Below are positions 24,110-37,100 of a DNA stretch of 64,000 nt, piece by piece. Under the pieces are notes generated by a model. It was not told the origin of the DNA and searched no databases. It saw nothing but the letters and a program-made list of their open reading frames with translations. The DNA is from Perca fluviatilis (taxonomy: Eukaryota > Chordata > Actinopteri > Perciformes > Percidae), in NCBI RefSeq assembly GCF_010015445.1, contig NC_053127.1, positions 25,690,745-25,754,744 of the forward strand, written 5' to 3'. Positions within the stretch are counted from its first letter, which is position 1; each line of letters opens with the position of its first letter. Both the position numbers and the translations under genes were made by a program.

Positions 24110-26560
24110 TTTCTTATCTAAAAGCACTCTAAGGTGGTGGCGAAGGGGAACTTGTGCTGAGATTTTTCACTATTGGACTACTGCATGTCTCACCAAAGTT
24201 CACTACCTGAGCAGCAAAATGGATGAATTAGAACTGCTGAACACAACTAGGAGTGACATTTCCTGCACCTCAGCGATTTTTCTCTAAAAAACTTGGTTAT
24301 CATCTGCCATCCCAGATGGTGTGATAGACCCACAAGACTACGAGCTGTTTCAGGCAGATCGCGATACATAACTCATAAAGCATAAAATAAAGCATTAAAT
24401 CAAAGGCGGGGACAAGAAGTTAGTTCTTCCAGTGTGTTCAAATGTGTCATATTACAGTCCTGGTCGACCACTCTATCAACTGCTTCTGTAAGGACTACAA
24501 TCACATTGGCATTCTACAATAACAATGCCAGTGTGGGACATATACTAGAACCGGATCAGGCGACACAATACTTAAATCTTCAGCAAGTGCTAGGCTGAGA
24601 AAGTGAAATCCTGTTGTCTATTAAAACTTACCCTGTCAACACCCAAAACCTGTGGAAGCACAGTGCTGTTTACCTGAGAGAATCACTGCAGAACCCATTA
24701 TAACTAAACTAGAAAACCGCAGCTACTTTGTGATAGCTACACCACAGGACTACTTATAACTGACCTCTGCTGTTCTACAAGTTACACACAGTACTTTCTT
24801 TACGCAGAGCTATTAGGGGGTTTTGCACGGCCTAAAGGGCTCATAGTGTAATTCCGTTAAGCGCAGTGTGCTGCAAAAAGCATCCTGCACAAACAGACAA
24901 ACCAACAGACACATATGGAGAAGCAACAAATAATCAGAAGAAATATCTTTCCAAATACAATCAAGGACTCCATTGTCTTACCGAGGAGATAACTTTAACT
25001 CTACCAGTGAAGCAGCATTCAGCACATTGCCTCACGCTGTGAACATTCAATGGTCCAGATGGTTCCAACATAAAGAAAAACCTTAGGCAGCATGTACCAC
25101 AGTATGGAGGTGGACTTTCGAAGACGGTCTAAAACTGCCTGATAGGTCTGCTATTTTGCTACATCTCCTGTGAAGATGTTTCAACAAAGTTCTGTATATA
25201 GTCAAAGCAAAACTGCTTAGCAATGGAGTTTTGGACCCCTAGGAACATCACAGAGTAGGCCTGCCACGCGGCAAGAGCACTTTCTGGCCAAAACACAGCG
25301 TATACCATTAGGGGTGCCAAGTCTAAGAACAAGACCGGACTACAGAGTCAGTGTATCATGACTTATTCTCAGCATGGCCATCACCCCACAGATTCACAAG
25401 CTGCAGGAGAAGCTCACCCAAGCATACCCCTTCACCTGCCAATGACCTATATAGATACGAGTGGTTCTGAGAGCAGGAAAGTGATCCTCACTTGTGCCCA
25501 CTGTGTCACCTGGTAGTCGGCTGTCGCTAATGTGAAAGTTTCACTGAAATGTACAAGTGTTGTGATTGACATATGACGATTGTTCTACCTAAGGGTAAAT
25601 AATATATGTTTACAACCAGGTATTTCTGTTAAAAAGAGACCAAAGAGGCAAAATATATTTACATATAGTATACAGTATATTCAGTGCACACCTCTCTCCA
25701 CTACAAATACACAAATCTCTCATTAAAAAAAGTGCAGGGATACATATTTTCTTTGTTTTTTACAACCAAAGCCTTTAAATAATGAAAGAAAATAGGATTT
25801 GGTTTTGGTAAAAAAACTAAATATGCAAAAGAGGACAAAGCAAGGAGAAAAACACATTCACAATCAGAATATTGGAATAGTTTCAACAACTTCAAAAGCA
25901 ACAGAGAGAAGACTTGAATTTCACCATCGCAGAAATAAGGGAATGTTTCTTTATATTGTGGCTCCCTTCCGTCAGATCTCTCCCTCACCTCATGGATCTA
26001 CCCCTTTCCTCCAACGCCATTTTGAATGACAGTGAACTCCCGATTTCCTCCGAGCAACTGCCGACAATCCTCTATCCTTCCACCTCTCCCTAAAGGCTCA
26101 GTGCCAGTGCTGCTGCTCTGCTCCTCACAGAAGAGAAGGGGAAAGACTTCTCTGGCAGCTAAACATCCGTCAAACTGCAAGGTCTGATTGAGTCTCACCT
26201 GGAGCCCTCACACAGTGCACCACCCAGCTGACCCCACTGTTGAAGAGAACATTTCAACTTATACATGTCCACAATCACTGACCCTACACAGTTGGTCTCA
26301 TTCCCAAGAGGGATACAGTCCTCTGCCTTAATGACGCCATGGGTGCTGAACCCAGCCATAACAATGACCTGTGAAAAATTGGTACCATCCTAGCTTACAA
26401 ACACAGCAAACCCACTCCTCCACCACCTGGAGTCTGTCTGCATGTTGGTCAGTGGGCATTGCAGAAATCTCCTCTGTTCACTCGCTCTGACATCCAAACC
26501 ATCATCCTAAAACTGCTCCACATGTGTTTTACCAAAAAACATTTTGCACCACAGGTAGTT
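24110..26560 (+). pseudogene. Decayed L2-type LINE ORF2 (endonuclease and start of reverse transcriptase)
   Basis: On the plus strand (antisense to pcdh1) fragments resemble ORF2 of L2-like fish LINEs. At about 24215-24370 an endonuclease signature is seen: KMDELELL, then a stop, then KTWLSSAIPD and ELFQADRD. At about 25150-25200 the phrase CYISCEDV resembles the central YINFCED region. At about 26160-26340 the pre-catalytic reverse transcriptase region appears: VSPGALTQCTTQL and PKRDTVLCLND. Many stops and indels; the RT active-site region was not found. Assignment is by remembered motifs. Confidence 0.6.
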
Positions 26561-28310
26561 ATCATGATGTCTTTGACATCTCATAGTTGGCTGGAAAGAA
26601 AAATATAAGGTTAACTGGTGCATTCTAAGCTAAGTGTCGTGAATTTCATTTTGAGGAGAACAAGTTGTTGGGCACAACGCATTCGTATTATTTGCATGAA
26701 TAGCTGTGTTATCATGCCATACATATTAGTAATCGAGATCCTGTTTTGATATTATATCAATTAGTAATGTTAATGATTATAAGGAAACGTATAAGATGGA
26801 AAATATTGAAATAAAAGGACTGACTTTGAATGAATATAAATCATGTGCATGAGATACATTTGAATAATATAAGAAAAGTCGGTAAAAAAAGCAATACTTC
26901 AGGCCCAAATAGTAAAAAGTATGTAAGTCTGTAACGACCATCCTGTGTCTATGATGTTATTTATGGAGAAAGTGAATAACATCATCAATCTATCATCATC
27001 TATTTCCTGCATGGGACATGAACATTTGATCATGTGTTTGTAAAGTAAAATAATTTGCAATTATTTCTTTTTCTTCTACCATATTCTTTTAAAAGCAGTT
27101 TTTTTTTATAGAAGATGTATCAGATATTTGGCTCGAAGTAGCAGAAGTAAAAAAAAAAGATAAAGGTGTGTGTAGCTGCATACATGTGAGGATATCATAA
27201 TACATAAAAAAAAAAATGAACAATTTAATTGTGTTGCAGAGCATGTGCGCCTGTCCTGGTTGCCATAGAGACAGATTTTCTACTGACTAAGTCAACTCAT
27301 TGACTGACTGGGTGACATTTGCTCTTTAAGTTGGCCCCTCTCCACAGGTCCAGCAGAAATGACTCACGAGTAAAATCAACCGAGGCATAATTGTAAATTA
27401 ATAATATGTCAAAGGGTTAGGGTTGTGTCCGGGGGAAAAAAAATCATTAGGATAGCAATGAAGATTATGATTCAGCAGCATCACCAGTTCTTATGTTCCT
27501 GAATTGTCACCTGTTACTTGGTACAAATCAAGCTCGTGAATTTCTACCATAAGATGTGATCCCCTGCCTGCTTTGCTAGAGAGTGGAAAGACAACGGATG
27601 ATTTAATCATTTTCTCAACTGAGGTGATTTGATATATTGGCTGACTCTGCACCTTTAGATAGTATAACAGGTAAAAGCCATTACCCTCCCACCAGCATGA
27701 TTTATGATGGCTAGTATCACCACTTAGGTCTCCTTACAGCTGATCTACCAATGGAATTTACTGCAAAATGTTACTCTACACACTTTTAGAGACTCTGGCC
27801 ATTGGTAATGAGAAAGCAATGGCCTTTGGTTGGAAACACTTTCTAAAGGTAAGAGCGTTCAGCTATTCATGTAGGCTGCCCCACACAAAAAACACTGATG
27901 GAGAGTCACTCCTATAACATTAAATCCCATTACAAACACTGTGATGGGTCTGTGCATGTGACTAAAACCACATTTCCCAGGCAGAAGAATTTGACAGCTT
28001 TGTATTATTTTGTACAGCTTCTCGCTATCAAGTTCAAATAGCTGTTTAGGCAGTCATGTCAAAAACCCTACTTGCGCCCTTACAGTGATATATGTTTACC
28101 AAATGGCAAACAGGTAGCCTTCCTTCAGCAACTCTATTACATGACAAGATGCATGTAATTGTACAGTATTCAGAGTAGAGTGGATAAAATGTGTAGTATG
28201 GGTTTAATATTGATCAACTATGGCAAGTGAATGAAATTATGAAATGGAAAATATAGAGGGAATTGAATTTAACAGCCTGTCCTTTTGCCTCTCATTCATC
28301 ACTTTATATG

Positions 28311-28312
<2 letters not shown>

Positions 28313-28351
<39 letters not shown>

Positions 28352-28391
28352 GAATAGAGAGAGAGATAGAAAGAGAGAGAGATAGATAGAT
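28313..28391. repeat. (GATA)n/(GA)n microsatellite
   Basis: Perfect GATA units to about 28350, then mixed GAGA/GATA units. Confidence 0.95.
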
Positions 28392-29420
28392 TTATTGGCA
28401 GAACTAATAATTTAAGTCTGTCTTTTTCCAATGTCCCATTTCTCACAACTGCTTCGTAATCGACTGACTTAGATCATCACATTCATCAGGTTTATGTCTT
28501 ATAGACCGTTTGTCAGAACTGGGTTATAGGCCTGTTTTGATCTGCACTGTTTTGACGGCCTTGTAGCCTACAGTATGTGTGGGAACTTAGACCGGCATCA
28601 CTACATAGAGCAGACTATTAAAATGTGCCTGGTGGTCGGCGGAGTCGCGAGAAACAACACCCCAGACTCTTTCTGGAGAGCTGGGGAGAATGCCCGTGCG
28701 GATGCGCTGATCAAAGATTTTTTTTTTTTTCCCCTCCTCCAATTAGATGCGCGAATCTCTCCATAGGGAAACTGCAGATTAGTTCTTAGCATGGCAGGCT
28801 ATATACGTCAGAATTATTTGCTTAAAAAACATCGTTACTCCTGAGTAAAGATCCACTAATGAAGGCAATCAGTATGATGTTTGCAGCTAGTATAAAAGAA
28901 ATGACGAGGACGGGATGATAGGAATGGATCGCATTTTCTGCTTCACAGAATCATAATGATATAAAATGCAATTAGCGGATTGTCAGTAGCCTACACATCA
29001 GATTATAGCGTATGCACTTAATATTGTAGGTGAAGTGCAATGATATGCAGACTTAAACACTTAATAGGCTACCATTACTCACGGAGGTTAGAACTCTACT
29101 CGGATGTGTCTTAATTGCTATGCATCCTCTTTCTTCAATCACGCAGCGCATCGTTATTGTGGGTGACATATCTGCACTGGTACCTTTCTATCGCGGTGTC
29201 CCATCAACCTGTAACACCGAGCCGCTGCTCTATCGGCTTGTCTTTTATTAAGTGCACCGAGGACAACTTGTTGTATAGCCTATACACAGTATGTTTGGAC
29301 CATGGCCTACCACTTCACATCAAACATATTTTCCAAATTAAAACTTAGCAACACAAATCTCCCAACAACGTCGACCACTCAAAGCAACTTTCTTGAGTAA
29401 TTTCGCGGTCATTTCATTAC

Positions 29421-29900
29421 CTGTGCCAGAGACTTCTCTATGAGCGCCTGTCGCGTCGCCGATCCGTCCGCAGCTGATACAGTGTATATGTCCACCGGTG
29501 ATCCCAGAGGCAGGCGTCTAACCCTCAAACCTCCGCCACAGTGCTGACATCAAAATCACTTCAGCGGCCACACAATCCAATCACAGCATTTGCAACTTTC
29601 CGCATCAAAAAGCAGGATTCGGTGTCCACCGTCGTCCCGCAAGCCTTGTAGAACAGCTACAGATTTATGTCCGTGGAAATATTAGAACTTATGAGCTGTT
29701 TGTGTTCAATTAGTTTTACGATAGTGCTGGAAAATGAAGAGTCTCATTCCATAGGGAGAGCCCACTGTGTGCCATTTCCGATCCTCAGTCACTGATCCTT
29801 GCCAAGATATGCACTCGTTGGCGCATCCCTTTGGTCCAAGTTTCCCGAGCGCTTCCCCTGACAGAAGTAGCCTAGAACGCACTCTAATGACGCGCTGGAT
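29421..29900 (-). other. pcdh1: Candidate non-coding first exon of pcdh1
   Basis: On the minus strand the sequence TCTCTGGCACAG|GTAATG is a plausible donor. The DNA on its exon side is clearly richer in CpG (for example GTCGCGTCGCCGATCCGTCCG) than the surrounding AT-rich intron. Splicing from here to 21747 keeps an in-frame stop (TAG at 29518-29520) before the first in-frame ATG at 21727. The transcription start is not defined; the right end given is arbitrary. Confidence 0.4.
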
Positions 29901-30310
29901 GTCTAAACGATAGCAACATAAATGTCATTTTTGCAACGTAAAAATCGGAATAGCTAACCGGTCCTTAACAAGGAGCCCATCTGAAGCATTTCCAGAGAGC
30001 AAGTGGTGAGATACTGTGGGCAGGTTAGTTGCTCCCCTCTCTCTCTCTCTCTCTAGCCTACTCATCAGAGCGTGGGGGGAGGTGGGGCTCCCACCCACCG
30101 CAGCACACAGCAACTTCACACTCAACATCACATTACGCCCGGGCTGCCTACCAGGAAATTGGGCGATTCCTACAGTATAAGGAGATCTCATCAAACTGGG
30201 TCACCTCAAATGGGGGATTGCACCTTATAGAAGAGTATCATGCAGTTACTGTGCGTGCGTTGCGCTCCTGTTGCCAGACGGCCGCTTCCTCTGTTGATGT
30301 AAAATGCACT
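29750..30310 (-). promoter_or_regulatory. Candidate pcdh1 promoter region
   Basis: A CpG-enriched stretch just upstream of the candidate first exon. It includes clusters such as ACGCGC near 29890, CGTGCGTTGCGC near 30255 and a polypyrimidine CT tract at 30037-30054. No TATA box in the minus orientation stands out. Assigned from composition and position only. Confidence 0.3.
30037..30054. repeat. (CT)n tract
   Basis: Nine CT units inside the candidate promoter region. Confidence 0.9.
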
Positions 30311-30658
30311 GATTGTAGAGATTGTCTAAATTTGATGTAACAGGTAGCCTGCAGTGACAGTTTACTTGTTGATATGCATTCCATGTAGCAAAATGAATGG
30401 CCTAAAATGGAAGCTGGTTGGCCACTATTTATTCATTTGGCGCCACCCTCAGGCGGTTATAATAAGGAAGGGAAATACAGTCTGCATCAGCTGAGGAAAT
30501 TAAGGGAATTGAATGTTAACATTGCTTGATGTTGGAGTAATACACATAATGTTGCTTTTTCTTGGCCAGTAAAGACAAAGAAAGTGCTGTTGAAGTACAT
30601 TGGAATAAACGAGTTATGTCTTACATCATTTGTTAAAACTGCAGCAGAGTAATTAAAA

Positions 30659-30680
30659 AAAATATATATATATATATATA
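30659..30680. repeat. (AT)n microsatellite
   Basis: About eleven AT units following an A-rich run. Confidence 0.9.
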
Positions 30681-33600
30681 CAATGCTTTTGCTCTGGGCT
30701 ATAAATCAGCATGGCTCAGCAGGGAGTGAAATCCATCCCACGCCACAGTTATTCTTCTTCTTTCTTCCACAACACTGATGCCAGCGATCATAACTACATA
30801 GGCAGAGTGTAAGCATAAGCAATGGACCAGGAGTAATGAGTCAAACGCTGGGTTTTGTCACAAAGTTAACCCTTAAGCAATGTCCTCCAGAGAAAACTTA
30901 TTTCCTATCTTCCCCAGCCATTCTGAGGCAAGAGTTTATCAGAGTGTTTCCAGTCTGTGATCCTTTACTCCTCCCCCATCTCTCATTAGCTGCAAACACA
31001 CAGCTGTTGGCTTACCTCTCCAGGGCTCCCATTAAGGGCTGCCACTCAGGCTCGCAGTGTCCCTGAGCCAATCATATTAGAGCTCCCGCCCACGCACTGC
31101 CACCTATGCCGCTCTTCACCAGTCATACTAATAATGTTTAAGTATGTTCACAGGTGGCCCATAAGTCGCATGAGAAGAGAGCAGGTAGAAAGAGAGGGAA
31201 AAAAATGTTAAGAGGAACAGAACTTAACATTTCTACAGAATCTATACCAGTGAAAGACAAAATCATGTAATTAGGGAAGTGAGTGAGTCAAAGTCCATTC
31301 AGTCATTTAAGCCAAATCAAATTTCATTTAAATGTTTTAAAGCCTGGTTTATGTGATTGTAAAACTGTAAATCCAAGTATCTTGTCAGTTAACAGAAATG
31401 CAGTTTGATGATCTTTTGCCATTTAATACATTTTTGTATCAAGCTTTTTTTTTAATCTTATAAATAAAAAAAGACAAATTTAAGGCAGAGTTTAAAGATT
31501 ATTACACCAAAACGGACTACATATATTGTCAACATAATAATGTTAAAAGTTACATGGCATTCATGGATTTAACTCATTGAAATTTGTGCATTGAATTCAT
31601 TTTTTGAAATTTGTGCATTTCTTAAACCAGACAGTTGAGACGGACTAAGGCCATATTGTTTCAACAGTGTGTTGTCCGTTTCAGGTTTAACTGTGTGGGC
31701 TGAACTACTGCTTCATTTGATATGTTATTAGTCAGTTTAAAGAGCGCCGGCCTGTTTGATTCCTGCTCACCTTTTCCTTGTGGCCATATTTGAAAAAAGA
31801 AAGAGGTAAAACGAGGACAAGGCAAGGGTATTCGGTGCATCAGAACAAAAGCAGAGAATGCCCTCAAACTCTCCCAAATTCCCCAAAAGAGTCTGCCCAC
31901 CACGCAGTATCTGGCCAGCACACTGTCTGTAGCCAGTGCCCTGACTATTACAGCCTCATACTTTGATAAAGAACAGATTCAGTAGTATAAACACCATTCA
32001 ACAACCATCACTTAAGCATTTGGCAAGTTTCTCTCAAAGAATATGTTTATGAGACCCAACTCCATTTACGTCAATCAATGGTGAAACCTTAGAAGCTTGG
32101 CATGCTTGAATACTCTGAGGCAGACAGAATGTTTTAAGTCTAAGCTCATGGTTTGTTTGCTATTGCGGCACACGACACAGCATGTGAATGTGATCTGTAT
32201 ACATTTACATCTATTCTCTTATCACATACCACACCTGGAGCAAACCCCCCCCCCCACAAACACTATATACAGACAGAAGACAAGCACAGACACACAAACA
32301 CACACACACACACACGTAACACAAATGGGGATACATCTAAAGAGAAGAAAGAGGGAGTAGAAAACAATAAAAAAAAAAAAAATGCAGCAAACGTTGTCAG
32401 TTTACACTTTGAAGAGTAAATGAAAAATAGGCAAAAACCTGCTGCTGCACTGCTCTCTATAGGTACAAATGTTAGTGAATGCTGTATGTCTGGTCTCATC
32501 CCAGTCAGTGATGTCACAGCAGGTTTTGCCTTTGACAGCTGATTAAAAACACCCACTGTGACATCACGGGGTGTGGCCAGACGTAAAACAGCATAAGCCC
32601 ACATACATCAATCAGTGCAGCAGCATCTTTCTGCCATATTTGGTGTGGATTTACTCTTTATATGTCACCACAAAAAAACTGGAGTTCGGGATATATCATC
32701 CTCAGCTATGAAAAGAAACAGACACTGAGTTGAAGAACATGGCGCATTCAAATTTGTAGCACATCCACTTGTGGAGCAGGAGCTGTTACAGATGGGTCAA
32801 CAGAGGGATAGATGGAGCAGTGAAGCGGAAAGGATTCTTGAACTGTTCAGCCCTGAGACAAAGCGCAACAAAACAGAGTCAGCAGTTTATAAAGCAAAGT
32901 TTCCACTGATGTACTGTAAATATTACTGCCGAATAGTTTTAATCACTACTGAAATTACAGTATGTTAGAATACAATACTATACCAATTTAAAAGACTATC
33001 TTAAAATGGCAGTCGGGGAATACTGTGCAGCAGCATAAACAACCGTATCCATAAACACTAGTAATCTGCAACATAAATGCTAAATTCAGATCTTAAAAAT
33101 GTAAGAAGTTTATGGATAAACTTAAATGAGACATTATACTGTATAGTAAATTACGTTTTGATTAGAAATAAATATCCACAGGTCAGCAATTAACTGTTAA
33201 AAAGCTAAAAGTAACACAAAAATTGTTATAATCTCCAGCTTCTGCCAATCCCGGTGATAATATGCTACAAAGAAAAACTTCAGAACTGTTGGATGCACAT
33301 CCAATCATCATTCCTCAATTTTAATTCATAGATTTAATTGCCAAATTAATTTATTAGCACATTATATGTTATCAGCAGCAACAGTACACAATTTCAGAAG
33401 GATTGCCCACATGACCAATTTCTGCTTTTGTGGTGCACAGTATGTAACTTCCTAATAATGGGATTGTGCATGGGCTAATCGAAACTCTTTTTTATTTAAA
33501 ATCAGCTGAGCAAATGGTTTCATGATATAACAATGAAACTGATTTTATTTTGGTATCACAAATTCATTAGACAACTTTAAACTTGGTGAGGAGAGTAGGA

Positions 33601-34110
33601 AGTGATGATTATTTACAGGATAATGGGTGCATAGCAGGTTTAGCTTTCTAGACCTTCTAAATGAACATGTTGACATATCATTGTAGAGGTCCTAAAGCTA
33701 CTGTAAGAAGACAATACAAATCCCATTGTCTTAAACAGGACATGTGCTAGACTCAAATACTTAACAGTACACCAAACGCCTGCTTTTATTCTCATGTTGC
33801 ATTTTATTTTGGATGTGAACATGTTTCAGATGTGTAATAAATTTGCATGTTGTAATATCACAAATCTCTTTTGAAAACTCCACTTAGTGATTCTGACATT
33901 TTTTATGTCAATAAAAAAAATTGAAAAACAGAAGAAGAAAAAAGAAAAACATCATTCTCTGAAGGTTGACATGATGTTACGGCTGAGACGTCTTAATGGA
34001 CAACTCATTTCCTAATGGCGCTGGCATCTGAGGAGATTTAAAAGAGGTGTGTTTATAAAGCTGTCAGCACCACATGAACAACTCACTGTCATTTCTGTCA
34101 TGATTTAGCT

Positions 34111-34112
<2 letters not shown>

Positions 34113-34144
<32 letters not shown>
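34113..34144. repeat. (GT)n microsatellite
   Basis: Sixteen GT units. Confidence 0.95.
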
Positions 34145-34146
<2 letters not shown>

Positions 34147-37100
34147 CTGATTGGCAGCTACAAAGGCTGAACAATTTCCCCGCTAATATTTCCACCAGCA
34201 GCTGTCCGTTCAGTTATCACTTCGCCTCATGCACACTTGTTGACCCTTTCCAAACAATATTATGCATGACGACGGTGGAGAGCTTAGACGTAAGACAGGC
34301 ATCGATGTATAATAAAAAAGAGCAGAAGAAGACATTCAGTAAGGTGACAATGCCAGCATGAGTAGGAAGACTATGGTGGTTATATTAAGGCTATACTTAG
34401 ACTGGCATAATTCTTTCTGTATAAGGTCTGACCCTCAACTCCCCTTAGCATCCCACACACATGTATATGTAGGCATTTATTCTATGTGCAGCCTCTGCTT
34501 TATGCTCTTACTGCTTTATGCTCTCACTGGGAGAGTATACAATGAACTTAAATCAACACTCAAGAGCATTTGGACTTACGTTGGGCCCCATGTGGTTTGG
34601 CTAATTAACAGAATGGGTTCTCCAGGAAGCAGATAGTATTTAGAGGTGGGAGGATCTGCATCACTTCTCTCTCTTGTAGGAAATGCGATATCTGAACTTG
34701 GGAAAATAAAGTGGTGTGGAAATAGTTCCTTCATCTTCACAAAACTGGACTTCAAATGAGCAAACCATTAACATTTAAAAAAAAAAAAAGAAAAAAATAA
34801 TATTCTAACGGGATGGGTTTATTGCACTGTAGGGGTAGGTAATCCTGTTACTGCCATGTAAAGATGTCTCTATGTCTTATACTCATGCCTCCTTATCATA
34901 TTCAGTGCATTCCAGATTATATGCAGCAGCTGAATGTCACTATTTCTCTTAAAGGGTTGGGGGGGGGGGTCGGTGTGTTTAAACATGCCAGGAGCCACAG
35001 TACTTAGCATTTCTTTTTTTTTCTTCATTGTTTATGTTTGCCACTGGGTTGGGATTATATCCACATGATCGTGACAGTTAGGCACGCAATAGCAGCAACA
35101 ATAACATGTCTGATAGTGAAACAGTAGGCTTTATACACTCCTGCAGTCATTTGCTGCACAGCAAAGCTGCAAACCATACACCATATAAAGAAAGCAGGAA
35201 TGAGAGTGTGTGAGAGAGAGAAAAAAAGAAATTAAGCTACTTAGCATTTTGGTCTAGCTTTTAAAAAAGATTAAATTGTGTACAAAGTCATATATGTATT
35301 CTAAAGATTGGAATGGATTAGCAAATGGTAGCATTGATTTAGATTTGCAGTCTGTATCGGGGGACGAATTGATCTGTGCAATGCGAAGTTCTTTTGTCTC
35401 ATTTTCCAATTTTTTTTTTATTTACTGTGTATCGTGCCAAACCATTCCACTGATTACAGACTCACTCTACAGTAATGACAGTGGAAAAGTTTAAAGATTA
35501 GTATCCCCCAGTTGATGTAGTTGTAGGAAAATAAGTTCTCAAAGCTTTTAGCTATGAGCTTTAAGTGCAGTATCATCCACTTGGCTAGATTCTCACCGGG
35601 TAACTGCAGAGCCTAAAAAAGACAAATGAATAAAGAAAAAAGGTTCAAGTATATGACACGGGGTTAACAGACTCAACATCTTCCTTCAGATGTCTATTTG
35701 TTCATCCCAGTCCAACCCAAATGAGAAAAATCAACCAAGAGACAGGTAGGTAAATGCATTTAATTTCAGAGTCAAGTGAGTAATATATGAACGATATGCT
35801 TTTCATACTAAGGATTTCCACGTGTCCTGGCATCAAATCAAGTATAACAATGAAAATGTGATGTGTAAAAGTGCCATTCCATTATTCCATATAAAATGTC
35901 TTGGAAATAAAAGGGTTTGAAGGCGAAAGACTCCAGTGGACATATGAAATTTCTCTGTATTAACTGTACTGTTATTTTCATTATTAGATTTTGTTAAAAT
36001 GGGATCTCTTTTCCATGAATTTAATAATGTTCAAAATCAGATTCAGGCCTCCAAACAACTTTGGGCAAGGGCTAAAGCAGGAAATGACTCTTTTTTTTCC
36101 CCCCCAAGTCAACTTAATGAACACCATATTTATAAAACACATAAAATATGTTTTCCCATTTGGATGCATAACAACAAAATGGCAGCGTCTTTGTGTGTGC
36201 AAGTCACTGTCAGTCAGCCTGTCACACATACCCTGTTGCTTGCAGTAAAACTGAAATAGATGAGGTGTTTCCTTAGGAACAGCAGCCTTAGATCTCACCC
36301 ACCAATGAAAGAAGTTGACCCATTCACTGGTTCATTGGTTTTAAAAATGCTACACCTACTAATTGCCTTAGCTAGCTGTAGATATTGGCCGAGGTGAGAA
36401 TAAATTATCTGACTTCTGAAGCTCACCCACGCAAATTTGATTCAAAGGCATTGTAGCCAGGTAAAGGCAGCATTACTTCTTTTCTTCCATTTTTTTTGTT
36501 TTTCAAAACTTGATCTTGACCTACACTATTGTACTGTATCAAGCCACCTCATATCTAACGTTTTTTTTTAACGCCAACTCAGGTTAATTGTGAATTTGAA
36601 TTAACTTCTTTAATAATATTAAACCCCCAGGTCTTGTTGATAACACTGTAGTCCTTGATAGGCAATATTTGCATGCACTCATGAACTACCACAGAACTAA
36701 ACAAAAATGCAGCAGGTTTGTAGTTAGGTTATTAGGCTCAGTTTATATTTGTATTTCTTTAAGCCTTTTAAAACAAATTCAGTTGTGCATATGAGAACGA
36801 TTGTTAGTCAAACGTATGAAGCATACTTTCTGCATATCATAGAAACTGAACTCCAACACAGTCAATTTATAATTAACCATTCAAAGTACAACTGGAATAC
36901 ATCACGCCCACAGATAATATGCCTCAAAACAAAACCTTTAATTTTTTTCCTAATTCTATTACCTGCAATCTTAAAATTGTATGACAGTCTAAAGGACACC
37001 TTAAATATAGTATCACCATAGATATCCAAATCTTTCTTAAATAATCTGTTCCAAATTGAAGAAGAAAAAAACAACATGTCCTTGGTATAACATATTCAGT

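Larger units (their letters stand above)
21748..29420 (-). other. Probable pcdh1 first intron (5' UTR intron)
   Basis: The right-hand end is the real acceptor of the first coding exon. The left-hand donor (CACAG|GTAATG at 29421/29420) is inferred. The interval contains an antisense LINE relic (about 24.1-26.6 kb), a GATA microsatellite and an X-box-like site; the rest is unremarkable AT-rich DNA. Its true extent depends on transcript evidence. Confidence 0.5.

Noticed and set aside
23817..24287. 156-codon ORF as a novel gene
   Set aside because: Its C-terminal part is the decayed LINE endonuclease region; the N-terminal part is random AT-rich DNA.
25998..26230. Minus-strand exon with donor CCAG|GTGAGA near 26200
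   Set aside because: The plus strand here carries LINE reverse-transcriptase similarity; the donor-like string is probably chance.
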